In this document: one piece after another, positions 45,478 through 55,752 of the stretch
How the letters are laid out: each line of letters begins with the position of its first letter
How positions within the stretch are numbered: the stretch's first letter is position 1
Origin: Pictodentalium vernedei
Lineage: Eukaryota; Mollusca; Scaphopoda; Dentaliida; Dentaliidae
Reading direction: 5' to 3'
Assembly: GCA_031216915.1 (NCBI GenBank)
Contig: CM062292.1
Span: forward strand, 200,157,262 to 200,221,261
DNA: 64,000 bases
The notes under the pieces: generated by a model
The model's database searches: none
What the model saw: only the letters and a program-made list of their open reading frames with translations
What the model was told of the DNA's origin: nothing
Translations under genes and position numbers: made by a program

Positions 45478-45716
45478 TTAACCCTTTGAACGCTAGTGGT
45501 ATCTTCCATGCCAGTTCAATGGCAGCAATTAGAAGAGTCCATATTCCTTATTTGGGGTAGACCAAGCAATATTTTCAACTTGCAGTTTCGGGGCTGCACA
45601 TTGAAAATATTGATTAGTTTACCCCACACATTTAGTGAACAGCCATCCTATATAATGACGTTATGACGTATCATGTTCCAGGATGGAAAAAGGGCCACTA
45701 GGGTTCAAAAGGTTAA
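45478..45716. mobile_element. B-family TTAA element (B3) inside the Ty3 fossil
   Basis: TTAACCCTTTGAACGCTAGT to GTTCAAAAGGTTAA, flanked by TTAA on both sides; hairpin centre GCAATATTTTCAACTTGCAG / CTGCACATTGAAAATATTGA. It interrupts the reverse transcriptase region, so it postdates the retroelement. Confidence 0.8.
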
Positions 45717-46852
45717 TTCAACATTTGGAAGATATCATTTCAATCCTCTTGCATTTCGAATTTCCAACACTGGAAAAATTTCAGAACGATCTTTCACAAT
45801 AATTTGACAACATTGAAAGCATGGAGTGCATCATGGACAATATATTAGTATGGGGTGAAACTGGAGAGCAACACGATCAGCGTCAGATTAAAGTTCTTGA
45901 GGGTGGCACAGCAAGCAAATCTGAAACTAAACAAAGAGAACTGCAGATCAAAACAAACAGAAATAACTTACATAGGACATATTTTGAGCACCAAAGGGCT
46001 TACACTTGACCCTGCTAAAGTTGAAGCAATTGCACGAATGGAAGCATCGCACGACAAAGCTTCTTCATTTATTATGTTTATGGGAATGAGTACGGTACAT
46101 ATTTGTCTTATGTTAATTCCAAATCAAAAAGTATCAGTGCACCACTCAGAGACCTACTCTTGAACAACACAGAGATGTACTGGACAGAGCAACAAGAAAA
46201 AAATCTTCAAGCAATTAAATGATGCAGTAACAAGCGCACTAGATTTAAAATATTTTGATGTGAATCAACCAGTAGAATTGTTAGTTGATGCCAGTTCTAA
46301 AGGTTCAGTGAAAGTTCTATTGCAGAATGAACAACCAATTGCATACACATCTAGAGCATTATCGGACTGTCAACAATGCAACACTCAAACAGAAGGAACT
46401 GTCAGCAATTGTCTTTGGGTGTGAAAGGTTTCACGAATAAATTTACTGAAAAAAACTGTCCCAATAGAATTAGATCACAAACCATTGTAGTTCATTTTTC
46501 AAAAGTCTTTGCATCAAAATCCTATGCGTTTTCAGAAAATGCTTATGAAATTATAAAAATATACTCTCCTAAAAAAGAAAGTGTGCATGCTAAAAAATAA
46601 CACTAAAAAAGATATATATCATTTTCATTCATGGAAATTTTATTCAATCACAGATGAATCAATTTGTGATCAACATGAGAAATTTCATTACGCTACAACG
46701 AATACTCTTGGTGCCATAGAGAGTCAAAGACACTAAGGGTCAAACACAAAAGTCACACACTCAATATCTGGTATGACCTCTGTCTGCATCGACTACTGCT
46801 GTGCATCTACGCCTCATGGAAGCGAACAAGTTAGCATGGAAGTGGGTTGGGG

Positions 46853-46945
46853 TAGGGTTAGGTTAGGGTTAGGATAGGTAGGGTTAGGATTAGGGTTAAG
46901 GTTAGGGTAGGGTTAGGGTTAGGCTAGGCTAACTCTAACCCTACT
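46853..46945 (+). repeat. Degenerate TTAGGG/TTAGG interstitial telomere-like repeat
   Basis: GGGTTAGGTTAGGGTTAGGA and related units run for about 75 bases and close with CTAACTCTAACCCTACTCTA, i.e. in inverted orientation at one end. It lies directly against the truncated Tc1 transposase. Confidence 0.85.
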
Positions 46946-46969
46946 CTACACCACTGCAGTCGAGCACGA

Positions 46970-47325
46970 CGATGTAACGTCAAAATCGGACGAATTGCAG
47001 CAGGTCTTTGAAGACGTAAGCCGTACTCTCTCAGCCAGTTGATTACTGTTTGAGGATGTATCCGTCTCAGGTTAGGAGTGTTCCTGGCTGTCGTCATTGC
47101 CGTTTGTTGCCGGTTCCGGAGATGGACGACACGGATATACCGATCTTGTGCAGGGGTGGTAACTCAGGGTCTCCCGGAGCAGGGTCAGTCTCGAACGTCA
47201 TCGATGGACTAGCCTGTCTACAGTGTTACGGTGGCAGTTCAAATGCTGGGCAACCTCTGTGTGTGTTCTGCCAGCTCTAATCATACCCAGGGCAAGGAGA
47301 CGTTGATTCATTGTCAATCTTGGCA
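46970..47325 (-). pseudogene. Tc1-like transposase, N-terminal HTH half only
   Basis: On the minus strand, from ATG at 47325: MPRLTMNQRLLALGMIRAGR, then HTEVAQHLNCHRNTVDRLVH, a stop (TGA) and a shift of frame. It continues as VTTPAQDRYIRVVHLRNR, ARNTPNLRRIHPQTVINWLRE and PILTLHRRARLQW. These are the two paired-like helix-turn-helix units and linker of Tc1 transposases. The sequence stops just after RLQW, where the DDE catalytic domain should begin, and TTAGGG-type repeats follow. Inactive. Confidence 0.85.
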
Positions 47326-48861
47326 TGCTAATGTGGAGTCGTTTTAACAGCAGTGCAAGTTTGAATGTGAACGATAGGAAGGCCTTACTTTAGTGTTTAA
47401 ATACCCAAGGATTCACACTGCTGCATGAATTTTCAGACTCTCCACGTGCAAAACATGCCTTTTCACAAACGTGCAGCACGTCATTTAACGTTAATGCAAT
47501 TTTAACGGGGAAAGCTGTTTTTGTGTACAATATAACTTATTCATGAACAGGTTAACACTCTTTACACCTACGAAATTATTTTTTTGGAGTTTGATCAATT
47601 TCTGCAATGCACACTTTCTTTTTTGGGCCAGTATATAACTGATCTGTCAAATTCAAACTAGGAAAGTACTTGTCCATAGCAGATATGTTAAGGCAGGCAT
47701 ACAACATCCACTTGGAATTTAGACGAAGAGCTTGAAGTAAATATGACAATGGCACTTCCTGTATCAAAATCAAAAATTGATGAAATAAAGTCTGTTATTA
47801 ATTCAGACATGACACTTCAAATGTTAAAATCAGTTGTTACAAAGAGCTAGCCAACTACAAAACAGCAAGTTCCAAATGAAATTCACACATTCTGGAATTT
47901 CAAAGAAGAAATAAGAGTCTGTTATGACATACTCTATAAAGGAGAGAAACTTATAATTCTTCAGTCATACAGACTAAATGCTGGCAAAAATTTACGACAC
48001 TCACTTTGGGATGGACAAATGTAAACATTGTACAAGAGATGTGGATTATTATTCGGGATTCTTTGAAATTGCAGAATTGCTAAATACAAATCTACTTCAG
48101 TAATAACACACTGCAAATCACAATTAGCAAGAATTAGATGAGATTCCTGATGTCTTCAGTGACAACAGACCTCAGTTTTTGTCTCCAGAGTTTGCTAATT
48201 TCGCACCGGAATATAATTTTCACCATGTGACTTCTAGTCCAAAATACTGTCAGTTCAGTGGTATGGCCAAAAAATCAGTGCAGACAGTGAAACGACTGTT
48301 AATGAAATCCCTTAGGGCTGGTGGAGACCCATGTTTAGCACTGTTGTACGACAGGAATACACCTCGAGACGATGCTCTAGGTTCACCTGTTCAGAGACTA
48401 ATGGAGTGCCATACAAAAACAACTTTGCCCACATGTCACAAATTACTTCACCTTAAACTCATTTCACAGCAGACTGTAAAGCGTGGTTTAACATCATGTA
48501 ACTGCACCAGAAGCATTATTACAACCAACACGCAAAGGAATTACTTTCACTAAAACAGGGTGACCATGGAAAATTTGAAAAGGACAATTTCTAAAGTCGA
48601 CTGTTGTGCTAAATAATGCAAATGCTCATCTATGCCGATGGTCCAACGTACAGACTCAACCAAAGAGACCTCATGAAAGTAAACAAGTCCATTACACCAG
48701 GCTACAACGATCTTGATTCTGACACAGATTACGAGTTCCTCTCAGATATTGGGTCACCACAACATGACCTGCAAACTAATACAGCTCAACCGACATCTGG
48801 CACATCAAGTGAAATGAGAATTTCTTCGGGAGAATAATCAGGCAACCTGTCAGACTAATTT

Positions 48862-49460
48862 GAGCTAAATTAGTCCTTTGCTTCATTGATTGTATCCTAA
48901 TTTCATGTGCTAGCACAGATTAATTTTTCAAATATTTTCAACAAAACCATATCATGTACCCCTCTTTGGAACGAGCTCATTCCAGTGAAGGGTAACACGA
49001 TATGTTTTCTTAAAAATCTTTTGAAAAATTAAAAAAAATGCAGTTTAAAATAATAAATTTTGATATCACCTGCGTTGGGTAAAGGGTTAAACAAATTGGG
49101 TCTGTGATGTCTACTTGAGAATGTCTTGGAAAACAAGTCACGCCCAAATTGTTTTCAGGAGTTATATCTCTTAGAAGATTGTTTTCGCGTTTGAATTTCT
49201 GTCTTCTGTCAGTATAAAAATTTGAACAAATGTTATCTTTTTTTCAAATTTGGTCTGCGAGTTCTACTTGAGAATGTCTTAGATGAGTTCGAAAAAACAG
49301 TTCTTGCCTCTTAGATTGTTTCCTTTTTTGAATTTCCAACTTGTGGGCGGTGTCAGCACAATATCATAATCAATCATTACATTATTCCGTTTGAGCTAAA
49401 TTAGTCGTTTGCTTCATTGATTGTATCCTAATTTCATGTGCTTGCACAGATTAATTTTTA
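48862..49460 (+). repeat. Direct duplication of a 70-base block, 531 bases apart
   Basis: TTGAGCTAAATTAGTCCTTT..GCACAGATTAATTTTT at 48862 recurs at 49393 with two visible differences. TCTACTTGAGAATGTCTT is also doubled between them (about 49110 and 49263). It follows directly after the Ty3 integrase region and could be remnants of its 3' end, but this is unproven. Confidence 0.6.
48925..49090. mobile_element. A-family element, left-truncated (A6)
   Basis: TTTTCAACAAAACCATATCA, CCTCTTTGGAACGAGCTCAT and GCGTTGGGTAAAGGGTTAA match A copies; the left terminus is missing. Confidence 0.6.
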
Positions 49461-49729
49461 GCCACCACAACTCAACCCTAGCATCTCCAGTGTGAAGCTC
49501 TTGTCTAATACTGCTTCACTAGTTAAAACATTGGTGTTGTATTCTCCATAATCTTGTGAATAAATTGATCAGCAGTAAAACAATACCCTGAAATGTCTTG
49601 AGTTCAAAGGTTATTTCAACTATTTCAGCTTACTAACAAGACAAAACATGTCACTAATCTTGGAATTTACAATGCACCTTGAAGTTATTTTTTGTTGATG
49701 AAACCTTCACAGCTAGATTTAACCAGACA

Positions 49730-50100
49730 TGTTAGGCCTCACAAAGAAGATCGTTTCTCAGGCCATTTCTTGTAAAATTGCATGTGGGAGGGCAGTTATT
49801 TATTTTATTTTTGTAATTATTTCTTTGCCATCAAAAGTTAATGTTCTTGGTTTGTTTCATGTTTTAGGCCACATAATCTGCAGAATAACGTTGTCCCTTG
49901 AGCGCAAGAACTCTTTGCATTGCTAAAGCTTTGCAAAGCCTTGTTGCACTCAAGGGACAAATTTATCAATTTTATTAACTTGTGTAAAATATCAGACATA
50001 AACCATTTATTTTTTATTTTTTTTAAGTTTGCAATGGTCATAAAAAGAGAGCCAAAAGGACCACACAGGAGAGTCTGAGGAACAGATTTTTACCTTTTTC
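49730..50100 (+). mobile_element. K-family DNA element, copy 2
   Basis: AGATCGTTTCTCAGGCCATT to GTCTGAGGAACAGATTTTTA; shares the CTTTGCCATCAAAAGTTAAT and CACTCAAGGGACAAATTTAT blocks with copy 1, and has an extra inverted copy of CTTGAGCGCAAGAACTC. Confidence 0.65.
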
Positions 50101-50104
50101 AGCC

Positions 50105-50334
50105 TTAAGTGGTAGATTTATTCTGAACAGAAGTACTGCAAGTTGAAGGCTTCATACTCTGTGGGTGTGCTTCATGTTATTTTTAAAGTGGATTTGTTTA
50201 GTTTGTATAGTTTGCCTTGTTACAATTTATGGGAGAGTGGCTGCAGGCACTTTTACATAAGATGTAGGCTACCAAGGCCATGACATGTGAACAAATTTTG
50301 ATTACTGAAAATAATTTTGCTCTCTACCAGTTTA
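50105..50334. mobile_element. C-family TTAA element, diverged (C3)
   Basis: TTAAGTGGTAGATTTATTCT to GCTCTCTACCAGTTTA; centre ACAATTTATGGGAGAGTGG is shared with C2 and C4. Confidence 0.6.
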
Positions 50335-50462
50335 GCTGTAGAATTGTAAAATAGTGATATTTCTGAGCAAAAATTGTGAGAATTTCCTTTCTCTGTTGCT
50401 CATAAAGAAAATCTGATCTTTAACAGTGAAGTTCTGTTCAATTTCCTAAAGTCTGGGCATGT

Positions 50463-51253
50463 TTAACCCCTAGCACTCTGGTAGTGTAACAAAACTTTCT
50501 CTGATCACTCTGTTCAACTATGAATTTAACCAATTATATCCTGTTTGACAGATCCAGGCATGTCAAAGTACCACTGGTGCCAACATAACCAGTACCGAGA
50601 CATGACAGAGCCTGTCCCACCAAAACCGGTAATGGGACAAATCAACAATTGCGTGACTTATCGCAATAAGATGGGAGAAATTCACATTTAAACAGCCCCC
50701 AGTCCCCAAGATCGCAAGACAATCATGATGACATCACACCAATTATTCTGCGGCAAGATCAAAGTAATCATAAAGCACGAAGATCATGCTTTATGATTGC
50801 TTTGATATCGCCACAGAATAATTTCTTTGAAGTAGCCGACGACGGCACTCTTATTGTGTTTGATGCCATGTTTGAAAAGTCAAAATGGTTGGACTTATTG
50901 CAGGCCAAAGATGCACCTTTAGAGTGTTTTGATGTGTTCATTCATTGAAATAAGTTGAAAGTATGTCATGCAAGTTAGCCATATACATTATCAGCACGCT
51001 TACCCTCATTCAATTAGGAATTTTCCCACAAAATAATTTTGTCCCAGGACCGACAAGACAAAAATTTCAGTACCAGTACCGGTTGGAACCTAAGGGAACT
51101 GGTGGTACCAGTTCAGGTACTGGTTGACATGCCTGGACAGAGCACAGGGAGCTTTGTCACACAAGGTATATTTGGTTAAATATCAAACTGCATTATGGGA
51201 AATGTTTGCTGCTGAAAACTTTACCATTTTGACATCAGAGTACAGAGGGTTAA
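50463..51253. mobile_element. H-family TTAA element (H2) with nested insertion
   Basis: TTAACCCCTAGCACTCTGGT to CAGAGTACAGAGGGTTAA; flanks match H1 (54881-55082), e.g. ACTGCATTATGGGAAA. A hAT-like element occupies 50555-51135. Confidence 0.65.
50555..51135. mobile_element. hAT-like MITE with CAGGCATGTCAA ends
   Basis: Left CAGGCATGTCAAAGTACCAC, right (reverse complement) CAGGCATGTCAACCAGTACC. Flanks GACAGATC (50547-50554) and GACAGAGC (51136-51143) are an 8-bp duplication with one difference. An internal palindrome (CATAAAGCACGA/GATCATGCTTTATG) lies near 50770-50800. No transposase. Confidence 0.7.
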
Positions 51254-51558
51254 CAAAAATGTATTCTGGAAAATAGGGAGTCTTCCACTTAAATAGTGGC
51301 CCTCTAGAACTTCAAAATCTTGTATTTGTTCCTAATACTTATTGTTACATTTATGTATTATTTCGCAGTTATGTTCAACTACATGGTGAAGTGAATATTT
51401 ATCACCAAAATGAGCATGAAAATAGTGTCTTTTGTAATTCTGAGATGCATATAACAACTTCTGTTCTGGTCTCAAAAATAGTTTGACTCACTCATAATAA
51501 TTAAAATATGAATAAAATTTGTCAAACATTAAATATTTTATTGTATCTCCATTTTCAG

Positions 51559-51654
51559 TTAATTCGCTGGATGTAGAGCTAGCTAAATCACTGCAGAATT
51601 TCTTCTCAAACATCAAAACAGCCAAAATCCAGCTTGATTATATTAAGGAATGTG
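51559..51654 (+). CDS. KIF28P: Kinesin-3 tail, coding exon 8 of 9
   Basis: Between TCCATTTTCAG and GTAAGT; phase 1 in (G plus TT gives Val), phase 1 out. It encodes NSLDVELAKSLQNFFSNIKT then AKIQLDYIKEC. Amphipathic helical segment continuing the C-terminal helical region. Identified by phase continuity and splice sites. Confidence 0.75.
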
Positions 51655-51949
51655 GTAAGTCATCTTTTGTTCTGATCCCCTTTTATCTTAACCATTCAAA
51701 CTTGGTGTAATGGTTTATCTCCCCCTTCCCATGTATTTCATGTTTCCTTTTTATTTTATCACACAATTTTTTTCAAGAATTCACTCTGGTACCCCTGCTA
51801 TGTTAAAAAACAAATTACATTTGAAAACTCATCAGTTTGGGCTACAGAGGGTCAACACACAACAAAAATAAAAATTGTATGAAGTGTTTTTCTTCATACC
51901 AAAAAATTTCGTAGTGAAATTTTTTTTTCATGACTTGAACTGTCTTATG

Positions 51950-52745
51950 TAGGTGAAGATATGCAGGTCATAATATCTTTCTCCTGAAACTGTTTTTCTT
52001 TCCACTCTTTCCACAATTTACACAAATCAATCTTGAAAATGGAAAATATGGCTGAAATCGTATTCAAAATACATATTTAAGCAAAAATATCATTTTAGGA
52101 GTCAAAGTCTCAGGAGGATGGTTTGTATGTGGGGGTGGAGGTCATGGGAGATATGCATGGCACAATATCATGCCCCCCTCACCCCCTCCACATACACATG
52201 CATAAGTGATAATTCTTCTTTTCTCAACTTATTCATAAGATGGGAGTCTGAAAAATATGGATGAAATTCTCTTCAAAATAATTGTCTGAACAAAATAAAA
52301 AATACCCTGGTCAAAATATCATCCCACCATCTAAAAAATGTTCTTTTTCAGCTTCTACATATGAATCTTGAAAATTGATAATTTTTTCGTGACTTCCGAT
52401 TTCAAGTAGGGGAAGATAGTCTTTTTAATCAGGATATCTCTCCAACCACCGCACTCCTGAATAATTATATTTTTTTTACAACTTACAGCTATGAATCTAT
52501 AAAATGGAAAGTATGGATAAATTCTCTTCAAAAGAATAGTTTGAAAAAAAAAATTCTGGGGCCTGGAGTGTCAGATGGGAGAGGGGTTGGAATTTAGGCT
52601 GGGCAGGGGATCTTATTCCTACTTGAAAGATTTTCTCTTCCTTCAGTTTATGCATATAAATCATAAAAATGGATAACATTGATGAAATTCTCTTCATAAA
52701 AATATATCTGCTATTCCCGTTGGCTAAAGGCAAAATCAGCATTAT
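51950..52745 (+). repeat. Diverged tandem repeat, about four to five units
   Basis: TGAATCTTGAAAAT / TGAATCTATAAAATGGAAAG / TAAATCATAAAAATGGATAA followed by ATGAAATTCTCTTCA recurs at irregular spacing (about 52025, 52235, 52365, 52490, 52650). Units are strongly diverged. Confidence 0.55.
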
Positions 52746-53024
52746 TGTTTTCTTGGATTCATGTCTGAATTGAGAAGATATATTTATGGTATATTATTAT
52801 CACTAATTTGATTCACTCTCCATTTATTTCCACTATTGTATGAGTTTATGTGCGCATTTTTTTACATTATACAGTTTCGGATCTGAAGTGTTGAAATGTT
52901 ATCGAATCGTAATTTCCCACTGTCTAAAAGTAACAGCATCAAAATGTCCAGAGTCTGTTTATCACACTTCCAGATGTTGCACATCTGAATGTTGTAACCT
53001 TGATATTTTTAATGTGGATACATT

Positions 53025-53160
53025 GGAGCCCACTTAACTGGATATTTCTAAATTGAATAATTCTGTTAACTGCATTTAGCCTTCAAACACCAACCATTTA
53101 CCAAACCTTCAGTAGAAATTTGATCTGTTAAATGCAAATAGGTTATAGAGGAAACTCAGG
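53025..53160. mobile_element. E-family fragment (E6)
   Basis: ACATTGGAGCCCACTTAACT, then ACCAACCATTTACCAAACCT, as in other E copies; cut at 53161 by an A-family element. Confidence 0.6.
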
Positions 53161-53385
53161 TTAACCCTTTACCCAGCGTAACGGCAAAAACCAGCCAGCA
53201 CTATTCACAAAAGTCGCCAATTAATTTTCATTATTTTTTTCATTTTTTGTCTCCAAAACATAGGTTATTACCCCACTTTGGAGGGGTCATAACCTATGTT
53301 TTGGAGACAAAAAATGAAAAAAATTAGTTATTCAAAAATTTTGTTTGCAAGTGTCATCTGCTTTTCATTTAGGTAAATGAATAAA
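53161..53385. mobile_element. A-family TTAA element (A7), right end decayed
   Basis: TTAACCCTTTACCCAGCGTA with a nearly perfect long hairpin around 53220-53325: ATTTTTTTCATTTTTTGTCT..CAAAACATAGGTTATTACCC and inverse. Confidence 0.7.
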
Positions 53386-53424
53386 AATGTTGTGATCTGT
53401 TAAAGTATAACTAATAAGGCTGCA

Positions 53425-54245
53425 TAAAATAGATCTTCAGTTTCACAGGCAATTTTTTTTATAAAATGCATGCAGCTTGGCATTTTTTTATTTTATTTTT
53501 ATAGCCCCACAAAACGAAGTTTGGGGGAGGGGGGGTGGGTTGGGTATATAGGAATCGACTTGTCCATCGGTCAGCCTGTCGTTGTCGTTCCGTTGCACAT
53601 GAAAACTTGTGAAGCGAACTACTTCCACAGTTTTAGTCGCATTTTCATGAAACTTCACAAAAAGATCAACATGATGAGGGGAAGTGCGTGACATAATTAT
53701 TTTCCCGTTCGGTTTCAAGATGGCTGACAGGAGGCCATATTTGAATTTTTTTTTATGTTAACTTGTGGTGCGAACTACTTCCACAGTTTTATCCGCATTT
53801 TCATGAAACTTCACAAAAATGATGAGGGGAATTGCGTGACATAATTTTTTTCCCACTCAGTTTCAAGATGGCCGACTGGCGGCCACATTGGATTTTTTTT
53901 TTACTTAGAAAAATTGAATGCCCCTTTTCAGTTAACCACACTAGACAGTATGCCACGGTGGGGGTATACTGGGCAACAGACCATCTCTAGTTATTTTTGT
54001 AATTATTATTTATTTACCCTCAGAGGGTCAGCTACTTGATTTATTTTATGTATTATGGCCTCATAATCTACAGAATAACTTGGGCAGTGGTGTATTTTAT
54101 CCATTTTCTTAACTGGGTAAGTTATTTGACATAAACTAATTAATTTTCATTTTTTTTTTAAAGTGAATTGACAAGAGAGTATGTGGCAGCCAAAATGACC
54201 AAGTGGGAGGGCTTGAGGAATACAGTTTTATTTTTAGGCCTAATC
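53425..54245 (+). mobile_element. K-family element, copy 3, split by a GCCCCAC-type repeat
   Basis: AAATAGATCTTCAGTTTCAC to GGGAGGGCTTGAGGAATACA. It is interrupted at about 53503-53997 and resumes as TTATTTTTGTAATTATTATT, matching the same place in copies 1 and 2. Confidence 0.6.
53503..53997 (+). repeat. GCCCCAC-type dispersed repeat, internally duplicated
   Basis: From CCCCACAAAACGAAGTTTGG to CAGACCATCTCTAG. The block GCGAACTACTTCCACAGTTT..ATGAAACTTCACAAAAA..CAAGATGGC occurs twice. The end matches bases 1-130 of the window. Such repeats are frequent in bivalve genomes (recall). Confidence 0.65.
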
Positions 54246-54376
54246 AAGGTTTTCGACCTATTTGGCTCCTGTTGACTGCAACATAATGCTATTTAATTAA
54301 CAGGGTTCTACTGTATTTGTATTTTGGATGGAATATATGACTTGTGAAATATGAAATGCTTTCTATCTGCTTTTAG

Positions 54377-54522
54377 GTAATCAAGCTAAAGAGGCTAAGA
54401 ATGAAAGCGTTATTAAAGAACTGTTAATGAAACAACACATGGCTACAGAGTTTATTGAGGATTTTATAGACACTTCAGTTAAAGAACTTAAAAAGAGTGT
54501 TGTATCATCAATACGGAAATAA
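54377..54522 (+). CDS. KIF28P: Kinesin-3 tail, last coding exon (9 of 9) with stop
   Basis: Follows TGCTTTTAG; phase 1 in (G plus GT gives Gly), then 47 codons and TAA at 54520-54522. Residues include QAKEAKNESVIKELLMKQHM and end KELKKSVVSSIRK. It closes a 1152-nt open reading frame over nine exons. The protein ends in a basic helical segment without a PH domain, which separates it from KIF1/unc-104 and favours the KIF28/KLP-6 branch. AATAAA overlaps the stop codon (54518-54523). Confidence 0.85.
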
Positions 54523-54523
54523 A
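54518..54523 (+). promoter_or_regulatory. Possible poly(A) signal overlapping the stop codon
   Basis: GGAAATAAAACAATATTCTT contains AATAAA whose TAA is the stop codon. If used, the 3' UTR would be only about 10-30 nt; no transcript evidence is available here. Confidence 0.35.
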
Positions 54524-54665
54524 ACAATATTCTTGTACAGCCTTGAAGGTCCAGTGTGTCCTTGGATTCCAAAATGATTTCATTAAGCTCCTGAATGTGC
54601 ATAAGTGCTTTAGAACCAAGGCTGTTGTGAATTGCCTGTAACACTATAGTCATTCATGCTCTAAC

Positions 54666-54884
54666 ATTATCTCTTTCAACACGAGAGGCCGTTTTTCTGG
54701 TCCAGGAACATGATACGTCATAATTTCATTAAGTAGGATGGTTAATAAATGAACGTGTGTGCTAGAACAATTAATATTTTCAACATGCAGCCTCCAGGCT
54801 CTACCCCCAAATAATGGATATGGACTCTTCCAATTTCTGCCATTTAACTGGCGTGGAAGATACCACCAGTGTTGAAAGGGTTAA
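54666..54884. mobile_element. B-family TTAA element (B4), first of three in a row
   Basis: CTCTTTCAACACGAGAGGCC to CCAGTGTTGAAAGGGTTAA; the left TTAA is lost. CATAATTTCATTAAGTAGGA matches B1. Confidence 0.7.
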
Positions 54885-55082
54885 CTCTCTTCACACTGAT
54901 GTCAAAGTATCAAATTTTCAATCTGCCTTTTTTGTCCCATAATCCACCCAGAAAGATAACCAATTCAGTTGTGTTTGACAGAGCTCATTGAATTGATTAA
55001 CTTTCTAACTGCATTATGGGAAAAATTTGCTGTTTGAAATTTTTGGTATTTTGACAGTGTGCAGTAGCTTAACCCCTTGCAT
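54881..55082. mobile_element. H-family TTAA element (H1), second in a row
   Basis: TTAACTCTCTTCACACTGAT to CAGTGTGCAGTAGCTTAA. Its first TTAA is the last of B4 and its last TTAA is the first of G1. Confidence 0.7.
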
Positions 55083-55315
55083 GCTGCTGACAGATATTCC
55101 TGTCCAGGACAAGGAATATTTGCCAATGAAATAAGTATAATTTGAAAACTTTCAGCCACGTTCTCCCTTATACATTTGATCATCTGTTGGACCAATGCTT
55201 TCTGGAGTTAATTTTAGATGATTTTCTCATCAAATCTAGTCATGGATGCTTCAAAGCAGCCATGACTAGATTTTATGAAAAATGTTAAAAAAATACTCAG
55301 CAGGTTAAGAGTTAA
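55079..55315. mobile_element. G-family TTAA element (G1), third in a row
   Basis: TTAACCCCTTGCATGCTGCT to GCAGGTTAAGAGTTAA, with the hairpin AAATCTAGTCATGGATGCTT / AAGCAGCCATGACTAGATTT. Confidence 0.7.
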
Positions 55316-55402
55316 TTATGCTGATGCAATGTTGCTATGTTGCATATTGTCATTCAAGAGACAAGAGTGTTATTTGCAGTAACAGATCTACTTTGACATG
55401 TT

Positions 55403-55752
55403 AGGGAGTACGGTGGCTCAGTAAGTAGAGATGCAGGCTGCAAGCCCAGAGGTCTTCGTTTTAAATCCCACCTGTGGCAACCATGTTGTGTCCTTGGGCA
55501 AGACGCTTAATCCCAACTGCCCAAGTAGGGGGCATGGCAGCATTGTGTACTAAGGCATTCTGCATGTCGATGTGCACTTGACTTCAACCAATGCATGCTT
55601 GAGTTGAATTAGCATGTTGCAAAGTCTGGCAGTTGCTTGCCATTGCTTGGTGGTTCTCTCCGGGGTATTCTGGCTTCCTCCACCCGTAAAATTGTCCGAC
55701 ATGAGGTGACTCTGGCTGTCAAAACTGTTGTTAAACCCTAATAAATAAATAA
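55403..55752 (+). mobile_element. tRNA-derived SINE, copy 4 (most complete)
   Basis: Head TAGGGAGTACGGTGGCTCAG (box A-like TGGCTCAGTAAGTAGAG) and box B-like GGTCTTCGTTTTAAATCC. Body GTGTCCTTGGGCAAGACGCT, GGTTCTCTCCGGGGTATTCT and CACCCGTAAAATTGTC; tail CTAATAAATAAATAA. It gives the full order head-body-tail for the truncated copies. Confidence 0.8.

Larger units (their letters stand above)
46600..47570 (-). mobile_element. Tc1-like transposon fragment inside the Ty3 fossil
   Basis: Retroelement sequence stops near 46600 and resumes near 47640; between them lies a minus-strand Tc1-like transposase N-terminus and a TTAGGG-type repeat in place of the catalytic half. Terminal inverted repeats are not clearly seen, so the edges are approximate. 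Confidence 0.6.
43785..48840 (+). mobile_element. Ty3/gypsy retrotransposon fossil (broken)
   Basis: Starts near a primer-binding-like TGGTATCGGAAGTAA (about 43789). Parts in order: gag about 43850-44320, zinc-knuckle region about 44490-44640, protease about 44750-45010, reverse transcriptase about 45180-46150, RNase H about 46200-46600, integrase about 47640-48560. It is interrupted by a B-family element (45478-45716) and by a Tc1-like insertion (about 46600-47570). LTRs are not recognisable at either side. It is heavily broken (many breaks), so old; it lies in intron 7 in sense orientation. Confidence 0.8.

Noticed and set aside
46853-46945. True chromosome end
   Set aside because: Short, degenerate, and flanked on both sides by transposon sequence.
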